This document shows positions 22,251 to 32,646 of a DNA stretch of 64,000 bases, piece by piece (position 1 is the first letter of the stretch; every line of letters starts with the position of its first letter). The translations under genes and the position numbers were made by a program. The stretch spans positions 186,001 to 250,000 of the forward strand of contig CAJNDS010002489.1 of assembly GCA_905221605.1 (NCBI GenBank), read 5' to 3'. Under the pieces are notes generated by a model. It was given only the letters and a program-made list of their open reading frames with translations. It did no database searches and was not told the DNA's origin. The stretch is from Symbiodinium natans. Taxonomy: Eukaryota; Sar; Dinophyceae; Suessiales; Symbiodiniaceae.

Positions 22251-22645
22251 TATTCGCCCTCGACTCCCCCCCCCCCATCCCATGATCTAGGTCCGAAGCC
22301 TTTTCGGCAACATGGGGAGAAGAGGAGGGGGTTAATATTTACCTCAACAGGAAGCCTAATCAAGCAAGAAGTTCCTCACCGGCTCATTATTTTGTTTAAC
22401 GAGTGTGTATTTAGTATAGTGCATTTGCTACTCAGTACTATCTAATTCATATCCGAATCATGTTTAACCATCATTTCGGTTGTCCACGCCAAGCACGTAT
22501 TACCCGAGAAACAGCTCCAAACATTTAAGTATGCTGGCTCCTGCTTGTTTACGGGCGGGGGACTGTTCAATAGAGTCCCGGCATGGTGCGTCTGCGTGGC
22601 ATGCAGGGCATGGAGGGCATATACGCACGAGATTCAACTATCACA

Positions 22646-22679
22646 CCCCCCCCCCCCCCAAAAAAAAAAAAAAAAAAAA
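22646..22679 (+). repeat. C14-A20 homopolymer junction
   Basis: Fourteen C followed directly by twenty A: the complement order of the T-run/G-run junctions at 27.4, 37.7 and 39.0 kb. Confidence 0.9.
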
Positions 22680-22849
22680 CACAACAAATAAGAAAAAAAA
22701 GAAAGAACAAACCCTAAACCCTGCAAACCCTATAAATCCCAACCCGGTCAGCTAAACCCGAAGCCCAAGACCTCAGAGCTCAAAGGGCGTGCAGCTCAGG
22801 ACCCAGCCCGGCTTCCAGGCCTGAAGTCTGGTGACGGTAGGATTTAGGT

Positions 22850-22935
22850 TTAGGGTTTAGGGTTTAGGGTTTAGGGTTTACGGTTCGGGGTTTGGAGTTT
22901 AGGGTTATAGGGTCGCAGGGTTGTAGGGTTTAGGG
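22850..22935 (+). repeat. TTTAGGG array
   Basis: About ten heptamers, degenerating to the right. 22936-23770 beyond it is mostly unique with a short array at 23298-23330 and no gene supported. Confidence 0.8.
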
Positions 22936-23772
22936 GCTTGGGCAGCGCTGAAGCATGAGTCCTGCAGCTGCTGGCAAGAGGTGGGACCCAATACTCGAGT
23001 ACAAACTCACGAGATATGCCACTCCTGCAGAATCCGCTTTCTCAAATGCGCCTACAGTATGAATCACGAGCGTTAAGGGGCAGTGCTTATTATGGCGGGC
23101 CCAAAGCCACGGTACCTAAACCCTAATTAGAAGGCAAGATCCTACGCCCTAAACTGGAAAGCCTGAACACTAAACCCTAAACCGCAAAAACAAGCAGCAC
23201 ACAGCTTTCGGCCGAGATGCACAGGTGCTCCTTCAGTGCTTGCAGCCGCTCTTTGGCAAATGGTATTTCCATCAACCTCGGCATGAGGATTCTGCCGGTT
23301 TAGGGTTTAGGGTTTAGGGTTTAGGGTTTACTTCCAAAATCAAACCAAAAGCCCTAACTCTAACCCTTCCTCTATGCACTAAACCTTAAGCCCTCCATGC
23401 TAGGAATGCACGTGGCTCAGCCTGTCCCTTGTCAGCAAATCACCTGAGCTTCCGACTTCTTGCAGAAGCCCTCGCAGTTTTCATCCCAGACAAACGTCGT
23501 CTTCCTAAGTCACACAGCTGCTGGCAAGCCCGAACCCGAAAGATTCCTTATCCAGTCATGCTGATAACTTCTGCAAAGGGCGGCAACTCTAGGCTGAACA
23601 ACCTCTATATAAACCCTAAACCCTAGGCCCACCGTGAAGGAGCCAGAGCTTTATTTGGCAAAAACAACTCCTGACACCCTATGCATCCCAAAACGCCACT
23701 TCACGGGCCCCCACCCCGGCATACAAGATTCAGGCATGAGACTTTACATGTTGGGGTCTTCTGTTTTAGGAC

Positions 23773-24245
23773 TCAAGGGTATACACACACACATACCCGT
23801 CGTTGCGTAGAGGCTTGAACAAAGTGAATTGCGAATCTACATCGTACATGGTCTCCACTCCGCTCACACATCATGATCGCAGCACGCTCTGCGGTTTCTG
23901 GGTCTGTGAAAAAAAACAGAGCCAACAATTTAGACACGGAACCAGCAACCTCTCTCAAGTGACCCTAAAGCCCCAAACTCCCCCTCGAGGACCAAAGACG
24001 TCCTTTGCAATCGTGCAGCGCGCCAGTTTGAAGGAGCTTCTCCTTGTGCTCCGTGCCGATCTTCACCACCTGCTGAGAATGAAGCTGCGATGGGGGTTTG
24101 TGTGCATGTGGGAAAGAAGTACAAAGGAGATCATCCATGTGGCAGTGAGACTTTTCCGTCACGTCCACAGTTGTCTGGTCATGCCAACTTTTTCTTACGA
24201 CTCCAGACCTCGTGTTTGGAGAAGAACTCCACGAGTTCAAACCCC
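23773..24245 (-). CDS. Possible exon pair, unknown function
   Basis: Two minus-strand frames with coding-like composition. The first, about 23965-24245, includes SHCHMDDLLCTSFPHAHKPP and KIGTEHKEKLLQTGALHDCK. The second, about 23800-23958, includes REVAGSVSKLLALFFFTDPE and TAERAAIMMCERSGDHVRC. A short intron near 23960 would join them. The plus strand also has a 180-codon open frame here, so the strand is not certain. No family recognised. Confidence 0.25.
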
Positions 24246-24548
24246 GAACACCAAGAACACCATGAGAGGCTTTATCTTAAAGTCTTACTGTATTTTAATA
24301 TTACAATATTCACGTTTCATAAAACTAAAAGATGTAATCGCTTAAAACTCCCTTATAACCAGAATAATATTCTACAGTATAACTGACAAGAATATATGAA
24401 ACAAAAGCAATTGTCTATATGATGTTTTTGAATATAGGATATGCTGCTATGTTGGCATCCGCACTGAGATCGTGATGCTCCTGGAATTCTGAGGAGCCAC
24501 CGCAAACCCAGATTTCTAATTAACTTAAATAACATGCTGATGCGATTG

Positions 24549-25388
24549 CTAATTAACGTGCTGATGCTGACATTGATGACAGCAGCAACCTTTCACGCCC
24601 AGGCGCTGGAGCGCTCCCACGGCACTTTCCCGAGCCAGAGGCGTGCCGCTGCTCACAAGCCGCACCAGCAGCGGGATGGCGCCGGCCTTTGCGATGGCAA
24701 TCTTGTTGTCGTCATTGCCCGCCATTCTATGGAGAGCTCCCGCGGCCACTTCCCGAGCCAGAGGCGTGCCGTCGCGCAGGAGCTGCACTAGCGGCGGGAT
24801 GGCACCGGCAGTTGCGATGGCAATCTTGTTGTCGTCATTGCCCGCCATTCTATGGAGAGCTCCCGCGGCCACTTCCCGAGCCAGAGGCGTGCCGTCGCGC
24901 AGGAGCTGCACCAGCAGCGGGATGGCACCGGCATTTGCGATGGCAATCTTGTTGTCGTCATCTCGGGCGAGGTCCTTAAGCTCGCTGGCGGCCTTTTCCT
25001 GGGCCTCTGTAGCTGCAAAGTTTCGAAGGTCCTTGACAAGAGAATTCAAAGAATCAGAAGAGATCCCTGAGCAGCGATCTGCTTGCACTTGCACACCACC
25101 CTGGCAGTCTTCTCCCGGCTTGGCATCATTCAAACGCTCCTCTGCTTGGATGTGGAGGCGGTGGAGCTCCCAAAGCGATTTGCTGCAGCTCCATGAGTCC
25201 GATGCCGCGATGCTGATGCCCGGGCCTGTGTCCTTGACCTCCTTGCCATTTGGGTCCAGGCAACTGAAGTCGAAGACCTTCCGCAGGCTTGCAACGACGG
25301 CCTTGCGCAGTTCCTCTAAGAAGTCCTTCACGCATGCCCCACCAACAAGACAAACTCTCGAACTCAATGCGGAGTAGTCTGCTGAGCA
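24549..25388 (-). CDS. Armadillo-repeat exon (C-terminal part of a multi-exon gene)
   Basis: Read right to left, this gives about 279 residues ending at the stop at 24549. Two nearly identical 41-residue repeats (NKIAIANAGAIPLLVQLL, then DGTPLAREVAAGALHRMAG) are followed by a third that diverges (RLVSSGTPLARESAVGALQRL). A looser one precedes them (SLVKDLRNFAATEAQEKAASELKDLA). This is the armadillo pattern with conserved G-A-I-P-x-L-V and A-A-x-A-L positions, as in plant ARM/U-box proteins, which bind partners through a helical solenoid. The N-terminal 100 residues match no domain I know. No ATG opens the frame; it probably joins the GGDEF-like exon across a 77-nt intron (25389-25465), with TGCT at both junctions. 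The tail is cysteine/histidine-rich, possibly low complexity. Confidence 0.75.
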   Translation of the reverse strand, partial: CSADYSALSSRVCLVGGACVKDFLEELRKAVVASLRKVFDFSCLDPNGKEVKDTGPGISIAASDSWSCSKSLWELHRLHIQAEERLNDAKPGEDCQGGVQVQADRCSGISSDSLNSLVKDLRNFAATEAQEKAASELKDLARDDDNKIAIANAGAIPLLVQLLRDGTPLAREVAAGALHRMAGNDDNKIAIATAGAIPPLVQLLRDGTPLAREVAAGALHRMAGNDDNKIAIAKAGAIPLLVRLVSSGTPLARESAVGALQRLGVKGCCCHQCQHQHVN

Positions 25389-25462
25389 CTGACAAAGAAA
25401 GCTGAATACTGGTTTGTTGGGCTTGATGCCGTGTGTTTTGGCTTGGAGAGCATTGAAACCTA

Positions 25463-25894
25463 GCAGAGCTGCATGGCTGCAAGTTTAGCCGAAAGGTCCT
25501 TGAGATTGTAGTCTGCGCCTTCGCGCGATTCCTCGTGCGAGATGAAGGCTATCGCGAACTCGTCGCCGTGAAAACAGAAGGGCACGCAGACAGCGGCCGA
25601 TTGTTCTTGGTTGAAGGCCCTGCAGTACTCGTCAATGCAGTCTGCCATCTGCATGATGGCAGCGTCGCCGTGGGCATGGGACTCCTGGGACCAGTGGTCG
25701 TTCACCATGAAAGTGTCCAAGTCTGCGGCGGCCATCACGAGAGCCAGCGACCTTCCTTCCAGCAACTTTAGCAGCTTGCCATAGAAGGCTTTCCCTCGCA
25801 GTAGTGTCAGTGGATCATAGTACATCGCATTGAAGTCTTTTCGCTCCATCGCCGCTTGAACAAACTCCGCGTCCAGCATTGCCAGCTGGACCTC
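25463..25894 (-). CDS. GGDEF-like domain exon
   Basis: 144 residues on the minus strand. It keeps the order of a GGDEF fold: D-P-L-T-L-L-R near the start (D-x-L-T-G-L-x-N-R in the family), AAADLDTF with VND (metal-binding D in D-h-D-x-F-K-x-h-N-D), SHAHGDAAIMQMADCI (G-H-x-x-G-D-x-x-L), and HGDEFAIAFIS in place of GGDEF. Known: GGDEF proteins make cyclic di-GMP from two GTP; such domains are rare in eukaryotes (for example Dictyostelium DgcA). The G-to-H change at the first signature position leaves activity uncertain. The acceptor is probably CTCAG at 25895-25899. The frame ends in TAG at 25460, just past the proposed donor. The downstream neighbour is the ARM exon, so the gene may be a GGDEF-ARM fusion. 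Confidence 0.65.
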
Positions 25895-25926
25895 CTGAGG
25901 ATGGGCCATTAGGCCTTCAAACCCCC

Positions 25927-26031
25927 ATAATGAACCCTAAACCCTTAACCCTAAACCCTAAACCCTAAACCCTTAACCCTAAGCCCTAAGCCCTAAACCC
26001 TTAACTAAACCCTAAACCCTAAACCCTATAA
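25927..26031 (-). repeat. CCCTAAA array inside a probable intron
   Basis: About 14 CCCTAAA-type heptamers with CCCTTAA and CCCTAAG variants, between the helical exon and the GGDEF-like exon. Confidence 0.85.
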
Positions 26032-26075
26032 ATGACCTTTTAAGGGATTAGCAGGGTGTAATCGCCCATCCTTGC

Positions 26076-26311
26076 CTGCTCCTGCCAAGCTTCTTGATGT
26101 TGGATGCTGAGCGCTTCTTCCTAAAGTCCTCTTGCAGACCATGCTCCAGCTGCAACTGTTCCAGCTCCTCCCTGAAAGTAGCGAAGGCCATGGCGGAAGG
26201 CTCCTTACCCATCTTAAGTTCAGTTGCAAGATGTTCCGATGCTGTCTCGATCTGCAGATTCTGCCGCAAGTCCAAGTTCGTAGCCGATAGGTCCTCGCCT
26301 AATAATAGACG
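26076..26311 (-). CDS. Upstream helical exon of the GGDEF-ARM gene
   Basis: Minus-strand frame of about 78 residues: GEDLSATNLDLRQNLQIETA, then a charged helical run (FATFREELEQLQLEHGLQED) and a basic end (FRKKRSASNIKKLGRSR). A possible GC-type donor, AG|GCAAGG, lies at 26070-26077; GC donors are common in dinoflagellates. The intron to the GGDEF-like exon would hold the CCCTAAA array at 25927-26031. Phases of the most obvious donor and acceptor do not join cleanly, so the boundary is unsettled. Farther upstream (about 26302-26405) another coding-like frame (AESTDRALSSVELKGPAV) ends in a stop, implying another exon or a frameshift. Confidence 0.45.
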
Positions 26312-26799
26312 CTTCCCTCTTGTTTGGATGCCAACCGAACGGTGTGCACCGCGGGGCCTTTGAGCTCAACTGAAGACAAAGCACGGTCCGTACTCTCTGC
26401 ATTCAAAAGTTCTGAAGTCTTGGGGTCTAAACACAGGGTAGAATCTCTAACGGATTTTTGACCCAACGCCAACCCTAGACGCCCTAAACCCTGAACCCTC
26501 TCCCTATCAAACCCTCAGACACTGATCGTACACGTACGCGTGCGTGCATACTTTTTCCTCACATGCTGGCCTTTACGTGTGTACGCACGCATGTGCCAGC
26601 AGGTGTATCATGCTCTGGTCAGGAAACTCAAGCATGGAACGACGTGAGGCGGAACGGCAAGGCAAAGAAGGCTTCACTCAACCGGCCCATACACGTTTAC
26701 GGACTACACACAGCCAGACTTGCCGCGCTGCTCCTCCAACATCAGCGCGACCCCCGCGAGAAATATAACACATTCCCCGGACACCCTGCCTAAACCAAG

Positions 26800-26970
26800 T
26801 CAACTCAACCTCAAAGCAGCCTCGGTCTTCTCGAACCCTGCCTCGTCCACAACCAACCCGAATATGTCTCGGTCCTCTTCGTTCTGGAATGTCTCTTTCA
26901 GGGCCTGCATCGCAAAGGCCACACAACAGCATGCAGTGATGGCGAAAAGGATCCATTCTACCACCTCCAT
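26800..26970 (-). CDS. 56-residue ORF or terminal exon with one membrane segment
   Basis: ATG at 26970 to TGA at 26800. The product starts MEVVEWILFAITACCCVAFA, a hydrophobic helix with an unusual CCC, and continues as an acidic, amphipathic tail (ETFQNEEDRDIFGLVVDEAG). The frame is open upstream of the ATG for at least 12 codons, so this may be the last exon of a longer membrane protein. Composition looks coding, unlike the opposite strand. No family recognised. Confidence 0.4.
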   Translation of the reverse strand: MEVVEWILFAITACCCVAFAMQALKETFQNEEDRDIFGLVVDEAGFEKTEAALRLS

Positions 26971-27118
26971 GAGGGACAAGTGGCCCCCCTGCCTAGGCTG
27001 GGTGACTAATTTTCACGTGTATTGTGTACATTCTCGTCTACTCTCGACCTGCTAAAAGTCACTGCAGCTTCTCGAAGCCCGGAACACCTCAAATTCTTTA
27101 GTTTTCATTCAGAGACAT

Positions 27119-27183
27119 TGGGATGTTCCCCCTTGTACTAACAGTCCTTAATAGGGATTATGTACCCCATGAAATCCCTGAGA
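27119..27183 (+). mobile_element. MITE family C, left half
   Basis: TTGGGATGTTCCCCCTTGTA, then CTAACAGTCCTTAATAGGGA. No matching right arm was found, so it is truncated. Confidence 0.6.
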
Positions 27184-27189
27184 CACGAC

Positions 27190-27410
27190 ATGTACGGATC
27201 TTTATGGTTTCGTGCCCCAGCTGCCTCAAGGTCCAGTCGACGAAGGCTGTCGCAGAAGTGATCTTGGTCGCGGGCGTCCAAGAACTTGGAGAGCTTGATT
27301 TTCAGACCTGATGCTGGTTCCCTCGTGCAGTGTGCAATGTTATCCAGAATCAAGAACCCTGAACTACTATTTGCAGAAGAACCCCCAACAAATGAAAGAC
27401 AATAAGCCTC
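27190..27410 (-). CDS. Possible exon of unknown function
   Basis: Minus-strand frame with balanced composition (SGFLILDNIAHCTREPASGL, then KIKLSKFLDARDQDHFCDSL and RRLDLEAAG). It runs out of a homopolymer G tract upstream (27453-27472) and into a MITE arm downstream, so the true limits are probably inside the open frame. It could be an upstream exon of the 26.8-kb membrane ORF on the same strand. No domain recognised. Confidence 0.3.
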
Positions 27411-27440
27411 ATTATTTCTTCCTGATAAGAAAAATAGACT

Positions 27441-27472
27441 CTTTTTTTTGTTGGGGGGGGGGGGGGGGGGGG
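27441..27472 (+). repeat. T-run / G20 junction
   Basis: TTTTTTTT, GTT, then 20 G. Confidence 0.9.
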
Positions 27473-27654
27473 CTCCTAAGCAAATAGTAGTAAACCGCGA
27501 AGATACGGCGTCATGGACGCACACAAGCCCTTGCAAAGCTTGCCTTGGCGAGCTTTTGAATCGAAGATAGCCTCTTTCTGATTCTGGTCGGCCTTACAAG
27601 GTACCGCTTTGGGGTTCGGGGTTCTGCCCTACACTCTATAAACCCTAAAACCTA

Positions 27655-27715
27655 TATATATATATACATAAATAAATCAATACATATATATATATATGTA
27701 TATATATATACGTAT
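27655..27715. repeat. (TA)n microsatellite
   Basis: Two TA runs separated by ATAAATAAATCAATACAT. 27716-27856 beyond is unique. Confidence 0.85.
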
Positions 27716-27856
27716 ATGGAATCCGACAAGTATGGCCAACGCATGCACATCTCTTTCTGCCTTAGCAGCTTTCTCACTGCCACCGGAGTTCCTGGCAATG
27801 GCTGCGACTGGTGGTGACACCCTGAAAGCGAAATCTGAGTGACCTTTTGCTTTACA

Positions 27857-27966
27857 GGGGGTTTAGGGTTTAGGGTTTAGGGTTGAGGGTTGAGGGTTTT
27901 AGGGTTTAGGGTTAGGGTTTAGGGTTCAGGGTTCAGGGTTCAGAGTTTAGGGTTTAGGGTTTAGGG
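27857..27966 (+). repeat. TTTAGGG array
   Basis: About 15 heptamers with GTTGAGGG and GTTCAGGG variants, ending against CCTAAACCCTAAA in the opposite orientation at 27969. Confidence 0.85.
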
Positions 27967-27984
27967 AACCTAAACCCTAAATAA

Positions 27985-28360
27985 GGGCTTACTCTGGGTC
28001 CTAGTGACTGATTTGGGCCTTCTCCCCTGGTCTTCCAGCACGAAGAGCTGTATGTCCTGATCGAAGGAATCCTGGCAGCATGTTCCACGCGACTCACGCT
28101 CAGCACAGCGCCCTGCGCGCGCCACAAAAATAAGGGGCTCCTGAACCTCCGCGTCCGATTCTTCGCCGAAGATCGTCTTGTCCACCAAGCAAGATGCTTT
28201 CAAGCGCTGCCACTGCAACCGCCTGGCCCAGTAGGGTTTCGGGCTTAGGGTTTAGCTGGCTCTCCGATTCGGTTGACAGCCCGGCACATGTCATGTTCGA
28301 CACCTGGACGTGCTGGGCAATCTGCTGACTAGGAGGCTTTTTGAGGGCCTTTTGGATGCA
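27985..28360. other. Possible decayed coding sequence, unresolved
   Basis: An 82-codon minus-strand frame (27970-28218) reads fairly evenly (ASCLVDKTIFGEESDAEVQE). No domain; could be an exon. Confidence 0.2.
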
Positions 28361-28361
28361 A

Positions 28362-28449
28362 AGGGTTTAGGGTTTGAGGGTTTAAGGGTTTAAGGGGTTA
28401 AGGGTTTAGGGTTTCAGGGTTGGGGTTTAGGGTTTAGGGTTTTGGGGTT
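28362..28449 (+). repeat. TTTAGGG / TTTAAGGG array
   Basis: About ten units of mixed length. Confidence 0.8.
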
Positions 28450-28565
28450 TCAAAACCCCGTAGATCTGAAAATCTTTTCTCAGGATTTTGACTGACTCGA
28501 AAGGCGAGGGGGGGCTTTTGCACCATGAAAGCCACCACAACTTTCCCGGAGGGCCCTACAACCTG

Positions 28566-28657
28566 AGACCCTAAACCCTAAACCCTAAACCCTAAACCCT
28601 AAACCCTAAACCCTAAACCCTAAACCCTAAACCCTAAACCCTAAACCCTAACCCTAA
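28566..28657 (-). repeat. CCCTAAA array
   Basis: Thirteen near-perfect heptamers. Confidence 0.9.
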
Positions 28658-28659
28658 AA

Positions 28660-29116
28660 GGGTTCCACCTTGTGTTCCTACCTTTGCGCCAGTCGTCAGC
28701 CTCTGCGCCTGACCAAGAGCCAGGTGTGAGGGGCCATTGTTTTAGGGTTTAGGGTTTCAGGGTTTTTGGATTATGATCCAGGTTGAGGGCCGGAAAAAAG
28801 AAACGATACTGCCTAGGTGAAGATTGCATGTCTGGATTTTTACCATGCTTTTCTTCCACAGGGTTGATCACGTCGTCCCTGCGCTTTTTGAAACGCAACA
28901 CGCAGAACCCTAAAACACGATGACCCTTTCTTGCAAGCAGGGGTTGACAAAAACCCCAAACCCTGAACCCCTACACCCTGAACCTTTTTCAGCACGACTC
29001 TTGTCAACCCTAAACCCTAAACCCTAAGCCCTTCTTGCGACTGGGACTTGGTGACTGCCAGAAAGGAATCCCCGCTTCACACACCTGCAAACCGCCGCAC
29101 CGGCCTGATACCCTAA
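28660..29116. other. No gene supported
   Basis: Unique sequence with telomeric patches at 28740-28770, 28950-28985 and 29007-29032. Confidence 0.4.
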
Positions 29117-29290
29117 ACCCGCTTTGCAAACCCTAAACCCTAAACCCTGAACCCTAAACCCTGAACCCTAAACCCTAAACCCTAAACCCTAAACCCTAAA
29201 CCCTAAACCCTAAACCCTAAACCCTAAACCCTAAACCCTAAACCCTAAACCCTAAACCCTAAACCCTAACCCTAAACCCTGAAACCTGAG
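29117..29290 (-). repeat. Longest CCCTAAA array of the window
   Basis: About 24 heptamers, the central part perfect, with CCCTGAA near both ends. Just beyond, at 29382-29470, the orientation flips to TTTAGGG. Confidence 0.92.
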
Positions 29291-31916
29291 CCGAGCGCCT
29301 CCGTCATTCCTCGCACCGCCCTTCGGCATCGCACCCTTCGAGGCAAGTGCGTTTGGGATGCGCAAGGCACGGAGGCCGGTTAAACAGGGTTTAGGGTTTA
29401 GGGTTTAGGGCCTTAGGGTTTAGGGGTGAGTGTCTTAGGGGTTTTGGGTTAGCACCTTAGGGTTTTGTAGGGTTCAGGGCAAGTTTCGGGTTCAGTCACG
29501 TGGGGTTTAGGGTGCAACATTTAGCAGCTTAGGGCCTCAAGTCCTCCAACGACTCAATGGACCTTGTTAGGCTTTAAGGCGCCGATGCTGTTTGCAACCC
29601 TAGAAACCCTGAAGCCTACACCGAGTGGAAATGTGCCTTTGCAGCCATAACTTTGGGCAGCGGAGCTTTGCCAGGACCTTTTCCAGGGCCTGCAAAGCCA
29701 CTGGCGGCAGATACCAGATGGCGTTGCATGGTTCCTGGTTCCTGCATGCTTTTATCTCTCCTGCTTCTATACTCAAGGATGGCAAGCGAAAATTCCTATC
29801 ATGTTTGGGGTCTACTTCGGGGGAAGGGGTTCTGCAACAGCCCAAGAGTCTAGACCCAAGAGTAAGCTAGGAATATATAAAAAGGGTGCCCGTTTTAACA
29901 ACGTTTTTGGTTTTAAAGGGGCTTCTAAGATTCTGAAGGAACCTAAACCCTGAACAAAAAAGGAACCTAGGAGCAGTACTTCCCACTTAACTGCACAACT
30001 GCTCGGAGCCAAAAGGATGGGAAAGGACTCCACTAAGCTTGACCGGGACAAATCCGAAAAGCAGCTTGAAAGGATCATTCTTCTCTATAATGTTCCCGTG
30101 TTGTTGACGTACGGTTAGGTTGGGACTCGAAAATGGCGGGCGCCTTTGGCTTTGCCTTTGGCTCCCTTTGCCGGCGCCGTAGATGCTGTAGGAGCGGCAG
30201 AGTCTGCACCTGGCAAGGCGACATCGGAAGAAATACCCGTTGTCGGGCATTCCGTGTTCAAGGCATCTCAGCATCTGTGAATGCTTTTGCCAACTTGCAA
30301 ATTCTGGGGCTTGCATGGCCACCCATTGTGTCCCAACCTGCATGTCAGATTTTAACGTAAGCTTCGGGTCTGCTGTGTTGCTACCCATGCTTCCACCGTA
30401 TCTGGCTAGCTGTTTGCGAGCCTTGATCACTGGGCGGCGCTGTCGGCGCCGCTTCTTCTGAAGGCTGCAAGGCTGTTTCGGCTGAAGCTTCTGCGTCTGT
30501 CGCCCGGGTGTCGTAGGGCCAGCTGTCAGCAAGAGAAGAAGCACGTTGACGCACCTGCTCCAGGCGTGGACTGCGGCGGCGGCGGCGGTGCCTGCCACGC
30601 TGAAAGAATATCATCACAAAATGGCCTTAGACAAGCGTGACTCAACCTCAATGAAGGCATCTGGCGCAACTCAAAATTAACAAAGACTGAGGCTCCGCCC
30701 TCTGCCCAACTGTGCTCCAGAAATGATGTTTTCTCGGAGTTATCGAAGACTTGTGTTTACAGTTATCTCGGTGAAGTGTCCGCATCTTGGGCAGGGTGTC
30801 GGATTTAGCAACTTAGGGCCTCAGTCCACCAACGACTCAATCGACCTTGTTCGGCTTTAGGGCGCCGACGCTGTTTGCAATCCTAAAAGCCTACACCCTT
30901 GGAAATGTGCCTTTGCAGTCAGCGGAGCTTTGCCAGGACCTTTTCCAGGGCCTGCAAAGCCACTGGCTGCAGATACAAGACGGCGAAGATAAGGAGGGCA
31001 AGATTTGCATGGTTCTTGTTTTTTTAAAGATTCTGTCCTACTTCTACTCAAGGATGGCAAGAGAACATTCCTATCATGTTTGGGGTCTACTTCGGGGGAA
31101 GGGGTTCTGCAACAACCCCAGAGTCCAGACCCAAGAGTAACCTAAGAATAAAAGGGTGCCCGTTCTGTTTTAAAGGGAACTTCTAAGGGAATCTAAACCC
31201 TGAAAGAAAGCAATAAGGGCCTACTCTGGGTCTTAGGAGTTGTACTTCCCACGTAACTGCACAACTGCTCGGAGCGAAAAGGATGGGAAAGGACTCCACT
31301 AAGCTTGACCGGGACAAATCCGAAAAGCAGCTTGAAAGGATCATTCTTCTCTATAATGTTCCCGTGTTGTTGACGTACGGTTAGGTTGGGACTCGAAAAT
31401 GGCGGGCGCCTTTGGCTTTGCCTTTGGCTCCCTTTGCCGGCGCCGTAGATGCTGTAGGAGCGGCAGAGTCTGCACCTGGCAAGGCGACATCGGAAGAAAT
31501 ACCCGTTGTCGGGCATTCCGTGTTCAAGGCATCTCAGCATCTGTGAATGCTTTTGCCAACTTGCAAATTCTGGGGCTTGCATGGCCACCCATTGTGTCCC
31601 AACCTGCATGTCAGATTTTAACGTAAGCTTCGGGTCTGCTGTGTTGCTACCCATGCTTCCACCGTATCTGGCTAGCTGTTTGCGAGCCTTGATCACTGGG
31701 CGGCGCTGTCGGCGCAGCTTCTTCTGAAGGCTGCAGGGCTGTTTCGGCTGAAGCTTCTGCGTCTGTCGCCCCTGGGGTGTCGTAGGGCCAGCTGTCAGCA
31801 AGAGAAGAAGCACGTTGGCGCACCTGCTCCAGGCGTGGACTGCGGCGGTGGCAGCGGTGCCTGACACGCTGAAAGAATATCATCACAAAATGGCCTTAGA
31901 CAAGCGTGACTCAACC

Positions 31917-32207
31917 TCAATGAAGGCATCTGGCGCAACTCAAAATTAACAAAGACTGAGGCTCCGCCCTCTGCTCAACTGTGCTCCAGAAATGATGTTT
32001 CTCTGAGTTATCGAAGACTTGTGATTGCATCTTGGGCCACTCAAGGCTCAACGCTTCTGTCGCAAGTGCTTCTTGCATGGGCCTGCGCTTGTGCACCCGC
32101 ACCTTTGCCAGGACCTGACAGACAGTCTGCACAACCCAGCGACACCAAGGCCCGAAAATGTCAGGCGCCTTTGGCTTTGCCTTTGGCTGCCTTTGCCGGC
32201 TCTGCAA
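31917..32207 (-). CDS. Exon-like frame in tandem unit 3, paralogous to 32647-33081
   Basis: 96 codons, nearly identical to the C-terminal two-thirds of the unit-4 frame, ending at the same relative stop. Differences include DI for DF and RW for RR near the middle. Confidence 0.3.
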   Translation of the reverse strand: MQSRQRQPKAKPKAPDIFGPWCRWVVQTVCQVLAKVRVHKRRPMQEALATEALSLEWPKMQSQVFDNSEKHHFWSTVEQRAEPQSLLILSCARCLH

Positions 32208-32646
32208 CTGCTTCAGTAGCTGCAGAGTCGTCGCCTGGCAAGGTGACAGCAGGAGAGAAATGTCCGCACAAAGTCCTCAGGACATCGTGAATGCTTTTGC
32301 CAGCTTGAAAATGCTGGGGCTTGCATGGCAACGAATGGTCCCAAGCTGCACCTCAGCCTTTGAGGTAAGCTTCGGGTCTCATGTGTTGTTACCCATGCTT
32401 CCATCTGGCCAGCTGTTTGCGAGCCTGGCGCTGTCGGCGCAGCTTCTTCTGAAGGCTGCGGGGTTGTTTCGGCTGAAGCTTCTGCGTCTGTCGCCCCTGG
32501 CACGTGGTGTCGTAGGGCCAGCTGTCAGCAAGAGAAGAAGCACGTTGGCGCACCTGCTCCAGGCGTGGACTGCGGCGGTGGCAGCGGTGCCTGCCACGCT
32601 GAAAGAATATCATCACAAAATGGCCTTAGACAAGCGTGACTCAACC

